Shown: one piece after another, positions 24,101 through 36,100 of the stretch | Numbering within the stretch: the first letter of the stretch is position 1 | Layout of the letters: every line of letters begins with the position of its first letter | From: Phoronis australis | Taxonomy: Eukaryota > Phoronida > Phoronidae | Reading direction: 5' to 3' | Assembly: GCA_002633005.1 (NCBI GenBank) | Contig: NMRA01000003.1 | Coordinates: forward strand, 1,854,727-1,918,726 | Length of the DNA: 64,000 bases | The notes under the pieces: generated by a model | Seen by the model: the letters and a program-made list of their open reading frames with translations, nothing else | Databases searched by the model: none | Told to the model about the DNA's origin: nothing | Position numbers and translations under genes: made by a program

Positions 24101-27100
24101 TCATGCTGTCTACGAAACTCCTTATAAGGCAACGAGATGAACTCGGTCAATCTCAATGGTCTGTTGCACCAAAAGTAACCAATAATATTCATCTACGTGA
24201 GAAATACACAAACAACAACCAATGAGAACCATCAAAAGCAGTTTCATGCAAATGTTTGTTGAGACTGGTAGCGGTAAAGTCTGTGTCGTGTGGCCCACCC
24301 AATATTGAAAAATGTGCTACGAAAACTAAAATTTTGGCCGTAGTCTAAACTGCTGCACAGCGGTGTCTTTGCTGACAACGTATACTTCGCAGAACTAACC
24401 ACCAAGTCTTAATTATTTTCAATTGGTATTATGATCAGTTGTCTGCCAAACACAAAAAGGTGACTTCCGATCAAAAGCGAACTGGCCTAGCGTAGGCCTA
24501 AGGATCAACGACTTTCGTGCCGGACTGCACCTCCAGTGAGCAGGTAGTGGATTAGGCCTATAGGTACTACTGGATAACTAGTTGTTCCAGATGATAATTG
24601 AGAGATTATTTACACGCCCTGTTACACCATGAATAGACCAGGGGGGCCCGGTCTGCCACTTAAGTGAGACCGGTGATTAGGCTGTCCACAACTGACCACT
24701 TGGCCTTTATTCAGTTTCAGTGGGCTATGGCCAGTTGCTGCCAAGCGTGATTTGAACCAGTGAAGACCTTATTAATGACGTCGATGCCTTTTTTACAAAG
24801 TAGTCCCTATATTTTTAAACTGGTCGCGGGATTTTTAAACAGGACGCGGGACATTTAAACAGGACGTGCGTTCAGCTAAACAGGACGCTGCGACATGTTA
24901 AAAGTGGTCGTGGAGAACACTGCACCCCATTCCACAATTTAGCATTGTTGATGTTTTTGATCGGTCCTTTGTAAGTCATCGAAAAAACAAGACAAAGGTC
25001 ATAAAGGTTGTGTCAAAGAGTCGACTTAAAGGGCCACAGACAACCCTACTTTTTGACGTCCTCATGCAAGGTAGGACGACATATTCGTACATTACTGTCA
25101 AGAGCCTCTTCGCTTATTCTGTTTAATGTTACTGTTTTTAGTTGATGTAAGCGCTCTGAAGATGTTGCGAGGGGCCTTATGAGCATGCGCATTATACGAA
25201 ACTGATACGAAGCCTTCATGCTTTTCGCTTTGTCATGAATGTTGACGATTGAACTAGGAAGATCTGGAGGTATTTACGATATTTATTGGTTTCGATGTCG
25301 ACAAATGGAAGCAATGAACGTGTTGCTGTCGCAGATAAAATGTTTGAGTTAAATTACTCTCAGATTTGACGTGCTTGGGGTTATTCCGGAAGTGGCTGGC
25401 AGACGGCCATATTGAATATCAGTTGTGTACCTTTCTCTTTATTATAAGGTATTGTAGAGGGCTACTTAAAGGTGCCTGTGGCCTGGGATAGCGTGGTTCA
25501 TCAATGGCATCTGCATTTGGTATGAAATCGTGGTGACAAATAGTGCCATTCTGCGGTCAAAAATGCGTGGAGCGTGGAGTAGACTGAATATTTCGTGGAA
25601 AAAGTGGATAAAAAAAAACAACCAATGTCTTCACAAACCAAGGTTTATGCTCTGTAAACTTAGAGAGAGGAACAATAACGGAGTGCGTGGCCGAGTCGCC
25701 TTGGACTAAGTTGGAATCTGAGAACCGACTGAACACTAGAAATAACAAGGCTTCCTGAAAGGAAATTCAACCATAACCGGTTATTCGTTGGATTGGAATC
25801 GTGGGATGTGAGTGATGTATGATATTCTTTTGTTTGATCCCGGCCACATGCACGCTCGTTGCCGTTGGCTGCTAGGCGTGACCGCCTGAGTGCGATTTTC
25901 TACGTGGCGCCGAAACGGGATACAAAGTGCTATTTTCGTTACTGCAAATGGGTTTTAAACTGCCATTTATGTATTTCAATTTCTTTTGACATTTTGTGAC
26001 TTCAGTTTTGCAGTTCAAGAGAAGTGATCACGTGACAGATTCTAAATGATCTGATTGTTTACAAATTCTGCCAGCCTATTTTCAGTGTCCTGGTAGTTAT
26101 TTCATGTCACATAGTTTCTTCTACACCAACGTGGCTTATTTCTGTAATAACTGTTTGAAACTGAAAAGTTTGGCCAACTTAGGATTGTGATTGATGCATT
26201 CTATCGTTTAAAGTATGTTGTTTTTGACTTTCATTTTTCCATGCTAACAGTTGGGGCATGAGCCACAGGTTTTCGTCTTGACGTTTTTCCATTTGCGTTG
26301 GAATTAAATAATTTGTTGGAATTAAATGTGTGTGTATTTCAGGCTTTCTAGATTATCTATGCATCGATTTTCATTTTTTTGTAATTTTGTATCGTAATTA
26401 TAAGAATTGAAAATAATTTTATAGCTTAGGTCTCATTGCAGCAAATCAAGAATAAGCTCCTGCCACTCACACTGCAAATTTTTCATCATTATCTTTATTA
26501 TTTTAATTTTAAAAAATATCTTTTGTTGCATCTAATTGCCGTCATTGTTGTTGCTGAAACAGATGTCAGGTACTGCTTAAGATGAGTGCGTTTTGCCAAC
26601 ACGACACTGTAACAGGGCATCTTGTGGTAATAATGTTTACTTTCGATCTGTTGAGGTATGGTTTAGATTGAAATGTGTATTTGGGGCCGTAAAAATTTCC
26701 TCTTTTTTGTCATGGGTCATTCCAAGCCCTGGTGCTAATTCGAGAACTCCCAACATCCGGCCACTCACGGAAAGCCACGGACAAACACGAACACATGAGA
26801 CGACACAAAAGATGAGACCATACAAACCAACATTCACAACATAGTTATAGACAGTATTTGTGCCACCGTCTCAACTGACCCTGTAGAGACGCCAGTAATC
26901 CCATAGGGCGGACATGTTGTTTAGTAGGCCTGATTGGGAATGCTGGACTGAATTTAGACCTAGTCCTTCAGTCCACCCCAGTTTAAACAGATTCCAACAC
27001 TTTGCATCGCTCTGCCAAGTTGCTGGTTCCAGGAGAACTGTTACAGGAGTAAGTAGTTGGAACGGTGACTCCAAATCGGTGAAAACCTTATGGGTGACCT

Positions 27101-30100
27101 TGTTTACTAGAGACTAGACATAGCCTACTAATGTCATCACTCAGTTTATCCGCCCTAAAGGACACACTCTTACGAGATGGCATTAAACCCTTCGTAGTGG
27201 AGAAAATCATACGGCTAAGTCAAAGAAATGGTACATAGATAGGGGATGACCATTAGCACATACTTGCCTATATCTTGATCAGCCAACCCCAAACAAAATC
27301 TGAGGATAGTTTGATGGCAGTCACCATCAGAGGGGTTAAGAAAAGTTGAAAGATATAAATGGTTATGCCTGTCTTGTCTATTAGTGAAGGGACTCTGCTT
27401 GTTTTTGTGACGCAGAGTGGAATTGCAATTGGTCCACTCCCAGCTCTCCAGAAGAAATGCCAAAGCGTTATATTATGGCCTTCATTACATCGTAATATGA
27501 TGCCTCTGGCCCGCTTTCTGTTAAGTTACAGAGGAAGCGCAGTGCATCTCCCTCACAGCAAAGACTTAATTCTGCTAGGCACGTGTTTCCAGACCAGAAA
27601 TTTTCCCAAACAAAGCAAGCAAATTTCCAATGGAAATCCATCTAGGTATTTTGCAGATCCTCAAATACTAAATTGTGATGGGCATGCAAATCAACTTTAT
27701 ATCCCCTTGCATTCCTTGGAGCCGCGATCGTGCTGGTACTACCTCCTCCATTTCCAGAGTACCCCCTGGGACAAACAGAGTCACCGGGACTTGTGCCACT
27801 GTCGCACCTACCTCGTACATTTCCCAAGTACCCCCTGGGTCAAGACTAAGAATCGCCAGGACTTGTGCCTCTGTCACGCCTACCTCCTACATTTTCCGAG
27901 TACCCCCGGGGTCGGAACAAGTGACGTAGAATCACTGGGACTTTTGTCACTGTCGCGCCTACCCACCTCTGAAGGGTATTAGGAACCCCCAGGCTACATC
28001 AAAGTCTTCCCAAAAGGAGGATTAGGGGACCTGTTAAGCCTTTCACAGGTGTCAGCCACTTGAGCTAACCCTGTCAGCAAATTAAGCTTGAATTATTCTT
28101 TAACAGTTGTTTACACATTGGTAAAATGGACCTACGTAGTCTCATTATCTTGTAGTCTTATATTAATGAACTGAAGTGGCATAAAGTTGTACATGTAATA
28201 ATTACTAAGGTGTTAAAAACTGGAAGAAAAGCAACTGAGTTTGCGGTACAAGTTTATGACTCCCTAATTTAAAAGAGGAGGGACCAAATCGAGACCCAGC
28301 GGTTTCAGGAAATTAAAACATCCTCATGTAGAAGGTAGTAAACATTTAAACATTTGAATGATTACATGCATTTCCTTGTTTCTCTACACTCACTGTCAAA
28401 TCAAGTGCTTTAACAAAGGGGTCATAATCTAGCAGTAGCCACCTTGTGGTGACTTGGATTTTTTCCCAGGTTGCCAAACACAATCTGAGCTCGCATTAGC
28501 GAACTGCGACTTGCAAGTCTCCAAATCTTGAGCTGTACATTACAACTATTTACAAGGCCCTTATTAGTCGGAATATTGTAAGGTGGAGTGGTTTCTCGAA
28601 CACCTCCACGTCCTCTTCCACCTTGCCATTCTCCGTCTCATAGTGTACCCTTGTCTCTGTCGAAGGACAATACCTTACTAGTGTACCAATACTCCTCGCC
28701 ATCATCTGTACTCTTGAAGCAGTGATCTACTCTGCAACCCATCGGCCACTTGTGATCCAGTGCCATCAAAGCCCCAAGTCTCCTTTCTCCATGTCATCCA
28801 GTAGTACAAAGGTGTACACTGATCTTGGTTCACAGTCGTATTGGATGTCGTGGTTGGCATCATGCTGCAAACCACACCTCGATACCACATGTCAATAGCC
28901 TCACGTATCACAGACTTCTGCTTGGAAGTCAATCCATCCACATTTCACAGTGATCTTCCCTGCTGCAGAGATTGAGTATTTCCTTGTAGTTGGTATGCTG
29001 TAGAATAAATTTTTGATATTTACTCTCAAGGATGTCGTTTTTTCCACTCAATCCAAACAGACGTTCATGAAGGGAATCAGGTGTTGAAATCAGTCCCCCC
29101 AAGGTGCTGAAGCTCTTTTATAATGGTTTCTCCTCTGACTCCATCTGCAAGGATTCCCTGTGAGTCTTTCTCCCTCAAGGTGGCTAGGTGAATTTGGCGC
29201 TCACGAACTACTGCAGCTTTTCGTTTCTGAAAATAAATGTAGTTAACAAATCCAGTCGACCGAATATCTGTTCTGGGGCCTCAAATGAATGGATGAAGAA
29301 ATAAGTAGCTGCTAACTTTACTTATCTGTTTACGATAGCTAGAGCAAATACTACAATAAACAATACTAGTGTAGAATCAATCACTCCTGTCTTTAACAAA
29401 GAATCTAACTTTGATTTAGACCACTTTAAATGCAGCTGTAAGACAGGTCCCAAGTTTATTATAAAGAAAGTATCTTAGTGTTTCGAAAGAGTTGACAGTT
29501 ATATCCCAAGACAATTCTAAAAGGATAGAATAAGACCATCCGAGGTATCGAACATCGAGGATGAACGGACTGTCAGTTCTTCCCCAACAGTTTTATAACG
29601 ATGCAACTGAACAGGTACAGATACGGAACAGACAAATAGAAGAGTAGATCATAATTGTTGATCGCTACAATATTATGACTGGCAGATTGAGAAAAGTATG
29701 TGCCGAAGCTGAAAACAAGTTTATGTGAGGTAGATCTGAAGAGCAGTTACTAATAAGTACTAATACTAGGATTAATTTAAGAAATGTTTAAGCACCTTGT
29801 CAGTGACGGGGACAGACGTGATCTCCTGCATATCCTCCGTCCAGACTTCAAACTTTACCCCTTCAAGATGGTCTCTGAGAAGATGTTGGTTTGTTAGGTG
29901 AAAACTTGGGAACAGCAACTTGAGCATCTGCTTGGTTGTATTATCTGAAGCAACAGCAGCAAACATGCATTTCAGCACCTCATCTTGCACAGTTATTTCA
30001 GGGAAAAGGAACTCGCCATGCAGTTGACTCGATGCATCAGAGGACCAGGTGACTAACATTTCTATCATGTTTTGCACCACTGGTGTAATCTCGCACATAT

Positions 30101-33100
30101 GGTTGGCTACCTCTAGCTTTCGCCATAGTGACTCAGTGGTGATCTCAGATATGAGACCCTGGGTTCTAACACCTGATCTGTAACAGTCAACAGCAACATC
30201 ATCGTTCACAGCTTCAAGAAGTTTGTTTTCACTTTTTACCCACTCAAACTTTTTTTAGGTCCTTAAGTAAGTAAAAGGGAGCAGCAGCATTTTCAAAAAG
30301 GATGTTGAAGTGGTTCCCATTGAAAGGTTTCAAACTGCACTGATCCCAATTTTTGAAGCCTCTGTCCTGGATAGCTTTGCAGATAGTCCTTACTAGTCTA
30401 GTACTTCCAGATTCTCTGGGCTTTGAGAATCCACCAGGCAGTGAAGGTGCTCCAGCTGGTTGACCTTGTACCATGTTGTCCTCCCAGGTGGCTAGTGTCT
30501 TGTTTGCCTGCTCAGCTAACCCTGCAAGATTGTGTGAGGTATGGCTACAAAGCCGAGAACTTCACTTTCATATTCAGGAGCAACGTTTTGCCATTAGTGT
30601 ATCTTGTTTTTCAGCTCATTCTCTTTCCTGGAATATAAAGGGTCGTTAGTACTTTCTTTTTTCTGATGGTATGGTAGGCTCCTGCCATGGTCTTTCAAGG
30701 TCTGACAAAGTGTTCTGAAGTTCATACATAGTTGTTACACTTCATGCCATCGTCTTGTGTCCTCCAGCCAGGGCCATCCTTTTCTTAAGTCAGTTTAAAA
30801 ATCACGCTTTCATTTGCTTTGCTCATATTCTGTGTACTTCCTTTTTCTGCAGTTTTAAGGGGGGACTGACTTCAATAAACGCCTTATTGTTCTTTTACAC
30901 AAAGGAAAACGAGATCACATGAGATAATATCAGGTGCACCAAGTTGTGTCCAAAATAATAATCAATTGCCACATGTGACATAAAACCCAGAATATGTGTC
31001 AATCTCAACATCAGATGGACTGGCAGTTTCTCTATCTCACTATTCAATTCTTATGACATTACAGTGGCAATAAGCATCTACAGGTCTCAACTAGGTTCAG
31101 AATGATGTTCGTCAATATGTCTGCCAACTACATATATCTCGGGTGACCTGGCGCCACTCAACTTCATTGATCTCAAGTACAAATAAAATGTCTTGGTCGG
31201 ATTCAATGTTTCTTGAATTGTGATTTGGTGATCAAAATTTTGATCATAAGAGAAACAAAGCTCTTAAGTACCTGATTGCATCTTTCCCACGTGTCAAAAC
31301 AATGCAACACAGGTGCTGATCTGAGGAATGTTAGAGTGATGTACTTGAAGCAGTGTATCTTCTTATCTCGATCATTCTGCGTGGCCAGTCAAACAATTAA
31401 TATCTACCTAATTAGGACACTTGGACTGAGTAAATGAATAATGCCAACTGCTAGTACACACTAAACTACAAACACCATTCATTGTACATGCTTTTCAACT
31501 TTGGTCGGTTCCAAAGTGGTTCAAAATTTCCCAAAAGCTGTTACATACTGAGCTCAAAGGCAGCCTGTCAGCAAATCATGTGCAGTCTTTGACCTAAGAT
31601 CTGCATGTGCAAGAATATAAAGCATGTAGGAAGCTGTCTTCTAGTGGTTAGGCTTCACAAGTTTTTGTTCCTCAACTGTCAAGTTAAATTTTGTACTTAT
31701 CCTTGAGTAAAATACATGTGAAATGTTGGCTGACCACTGATGGTGGGAACATGTAAGCATGTGAAGCCAAAACCACCGCCATCTTAACTGGATGTTATGA
31801 GCAGCTTTAAATCCATAGTTACACAGTTTCACTTAGCTTTGAGGATTCTTTTTCGACTCAACTGCACCCGAGAAAGTCTTTATAGGCAATATTAATTAAC
31901 GTACACAATGTGAGATGGGAGAAGGCTCAGCAAAACGACCTTTTTACTCTCATCAAACGCTACGTGGAACTTCCTTTAATCTGCCTTCTTCCTGCAGACA
32001 GCATGGAACTCCTCGATTTTTCCAGAGAAAATTTAAAAGTCCAGTTGTTAAGTTTATCTCATTACCAAATGTATAAATTAATAATCTTGAGCACAAGTTG
32101 AAAAATCCACTTCCTTAATTACAGCCAAAATCTGCAATTTAGATAGGAAATGAATTAAGGAATTAGATTTCCTTCAGAAGGTGTTCCTATTTCTTGAATC
32201 TTTTCAGCCAGTTTCCCTTTGTTATTCCTGACCTGTGAAGCTAGGACATTGAAAGAAAACATCTTTCAAAAGCAGTCTTGTTTGCACTGGAGTAAGTGCA
32301 CAGAACTTCTTGAGCTCAAAATCGGCTCTTGTTCCTTTATAAATGTTGATAAGTGCCTTAAAGAGATAGGATCATGCTTAAACGTCTTTGAAGTTAAAGT
32401 ATTATTTTAAAAGTCACACATGTGATAGATTCACTTTGGACCAACACAACAGTTCACCAGCAACATTATTCAATGTGAGACCAACACAACAGTTCACCAG
32501 CAACATTAGTCAATGTGAGACCAACACAACAGTTCACCAGCAACATTAGTCAATGTGAGATTGTTCTGGCCTGAATCACCATGTTTAACAAGTTTGTATC
32601 GACTGACTACGATAATATTCGCAACAACTTATTACTCTTCCTTGATACTTGAAGACCCTGAATTTGCCAAAATGACAAATATTTGTCAACCCTATGCAAA
32701 ATACGGCACTATTGGTGTCAACTTCTTGGTCAATACTTCCATCTAATGTATCGTACTGTTGTATCTTTCAAAGTTTTCAGCTACTTGCTTTTTTGTAATC
32801 TGCTATTTGCTCAGCACACTTGGAACAGCAAGTATATACTGTCTTCTAAACGTGTCTAATATTTACCAACCATCAGTGGCCTGAGTGACTTTTTCAGGGC
32901 TCAGTGTTTAGCATAACCTCAACATGCCAAATGTAACCTGGCAGAATTCATCAATCTATACCCTACTTGTCATTGATAGTTCTACTTCCAGTACTAGCTG
33001 AGATTGTTTTGTTTTGAAATTTGACCTTATATCTATCCTTGCCAGGTTTTTTTCATCGCCCCAACTTAATGAGAGCACTGTGAATGTAATGATTAAGTAA

Positions 33101-36100
33101 GCAAGTGCATGTACAGGGTGCCTCAAAATTATGAGGGAAATTAGAAATTAATGATGCTTGTCACTGGCAGTGTTGCCAAAGGTTAAGAGTGTAGGCTCAA
33201 TACAACAATGAGTAGTGATTGCACATCATCTGCGGCTTAAGTGTTCACAAATGCTTTTTCCCATAATTTGGAATGCTCCAAACAAAATTTCAGCAACAAT
33301 TATAAATTGTGAAAACAAAACTCCAAAGCCTGCCTCTACTTTTAGTTGTCGTCAACCTGAATGTGTAAGCGGTACATCATGCTTCTGTATATTGAAGTTA
33401 AAAGGTGTCCCATAATTGTGAGACACCCTGTATTTGTATGTGGAGGTTGGTTTTGAGAACAGTGTGCTATGCCTACCCTTATGTAAACGTAAAGCTTCTT
33501 ATACAGACCTGAAAAACAATTGCCAGAAAAGCATTCATGGGTGTTTTTTTTTTCTGAACAAAAAGCGTGTGCATGGACATTGTTTATTGGAAACCTTAGA
33601 GACCAGACCAGCACTAAGTGTACACCATTGTGTTTATAGATCAAAGAAAATAGCATTCCGTATTCATTTGGTTCTAGTTTCCACCCAACTCATTTTGAAA
33701 CCTGCATCTCACTGTTTAAAGAAAAATGCCCGCTAGGGGCACATCATTTCTACAGATTTTTTTCTTTTCAAAAGCTAAATAGTCGTATCTAAGCTAGTGT
33801 TTGTAATGAGCTGGCTTGGTTACTCACCATCAATCACCTGCTTCATGTCCTTACTTGATTAAGATAAACTTTCAAAGTGAAAATGTTTGCATTTTTGGCT
33901 TGTGGCAGTGACCAGCCAACTTCTATTCAGTAGAAAATAGGTTTCTATTAGAAGCTTTACGGACTTGGAATGAAGCCGGTTTAAGAGTTTAAAACTGATT
34001 GATATTGCATCACTGTAAAATAATTGGATTCTGAGGGATAAAATCTCATCAGAGTCTAATTTTATATTTTCAGACCCAAAAAGATTTTACAAGAATGTAC
34101 AGATATCTCATGCTGACAGTAAGTATATTAAGGGACCTTTTATATTAAATTGTAAAGTTATGAAGCGAACTAGCCGATGAAATACTTCAAATTTCAATTT
34201 TGCATTTCTTCATTTTCAGATGAGGTGTCAATTGTTTGCAGATCGGTATGAACATTTAGGCTTACCAATAGGGTTAATGCATTTGATGGATTCTGTCAAC
34301 ATTTCAGATAAAAGTAAAATTAAAATCAGATGCTTTTATTTTGTCACTGTAGTACATAAGCTTGAAGGTGTGTACAGCAGTATTCACTGACTGTTGTTGA
34401 CGTGATATCACATATTTTGCACCTTGGTAATTTTCAGTGTCAGGTGTTGCTTCCTATTCATCGCTATCACCTTCAAGGGTTCTCTTTTGTATAGCACAAG
34501 GCTCCATGGTAGCTTTCGATGGATTTAGGATGTTGTAAATTGTTGGTACTGCATCCTTACACAGACTTTTTCTGGGCTTGTCACTTCCTTTGTCTGAGGG
34601 CCACATAAAGTGGTCATGACTAAAGTGTTCTTCACATAAACACAGTGTACGGTATAATTTTTTGAAGTGACGTTTGAAGACCCAGTCTTCCTTTCGTGTG
34701 TTAATCCACCAGCTGTGGCATCTGCAAATTAGCATGTAAAAATGAAATTAATAATAAATTTGGCTTTTTTGCAGGTGGTTACGAAATCAATCTGGATAAA
34801 CGGAAACTAAAGACCCCTTTAGGCTCTGTGTTTAGAGTGCCCACAGAACCACTGGCTCTGGCAGTGGCTGCAGAGTGGAACGGACAACAAGATACCATAA
34901 AACGACATGCAATGCACCTTGTTAGTAGGATTTCACTTATTCATCTTCATCAATAGCAGTTGTTAACCAAGGTGCACTTTGAATAGACTTGGGTGATGCT
35001 GTCTCTTTTATTGTCAAGTTTTCACTAGGATTACTATATTAGTTACTTGCATACCTAGAAAATGACGGTATGTATCAAGTGTTGTGCATTCCACAAGCAG
35101 CAATTGACCTATTGCAAGCTCTGGCCCCTTACAAATTGTCGACAAACAAATAATAAGTTTTTACCCAGCAGCATGTTGTTTGTCGGGTAAAATGGTAGCT
35201 TGGAAACAAAGGTATGTAAAGAATGCTGCGTTCTGGTTGGTCAGTTAAGTCGTCAGTCAAAATCCTGGCAATAGGTCAATTGTAGCATTTTGATTCTGTC
35301 TACTTCTTTAACAAATTGCACATCAAATGGAGTTAATGGATTTGGAGACAGGAGATGAAGTTGCTCTCCTCAAGCATTAACTAACATGGTGGAAGATGCT
35401 AGCTTCTTTTTGTGGCAAAAATGATGCCCTAAAAGGGTTCAACTCTTTCAAAAGTTAGTAGTCTCACCATGAACTCCTATTGCTTTTTTTAAGTACTAAG
35501 TATGGATTCAATCTCGGCTATTACCATAGGTCATTAATATAGCCCATAACTAGAGATCTGTCCCCTTTTCATGTGTGTCCTTTGAGGAAAGACTTTCCAT
35601 GTTTCTACAGTCTTGTATTGCAGCTGTGTCTTTTGTTTTATTTTACTGCCAGTGTCACAATGTTTTTTGGCATGTTCTGTTTTGTAGTAAAGAAGTACGT
35701 CAACTTTTTTCCAGACAGCTTTATGTAACACAGCCATAGAAAATCCCACAAAAAGAGAAAGAGAACAGATAATTGAAGGCATTCTTCACTTCTTAGAGAC
35801 TGACACTATATGGTAACTTCTGAGAATTACTTGGGCTAGATATTAAGGATAGTCGTGCGTTTTGCTAACAGTTGTTTTTGACAGACATTTTAAGTCTGGT
35901 CTGCACGCCACCTGTTGGCCACATCACGTCACCTAATGAACAGTCATGACCATATTTTCACGGCCGTTCACGATTTACATAATTATAAAAGCATTTGTTT
36001 CTTCTTGTGCTACTCTTGATAGTTTACAACACATTCAATCGCAGGATCAGCAATAACTTTTTGAATTTCCAGTATCATGAGTTGCTATTTTATCAATTTT

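Noticed and set aside
27359-27982. 207-codon plus-strand open frame
   Set aside because: The second half is the 70-79 bp minisatellite and the first half has no recognisable motif; codons follow the repeat, not a protein.
32440-32559. CRISPR-like regular repeats here and at 8973 and 45006
   Set aside because: Units are contiguous with no unique spacers and the genome is eukaryotic; these are ordinary tandem repeats.
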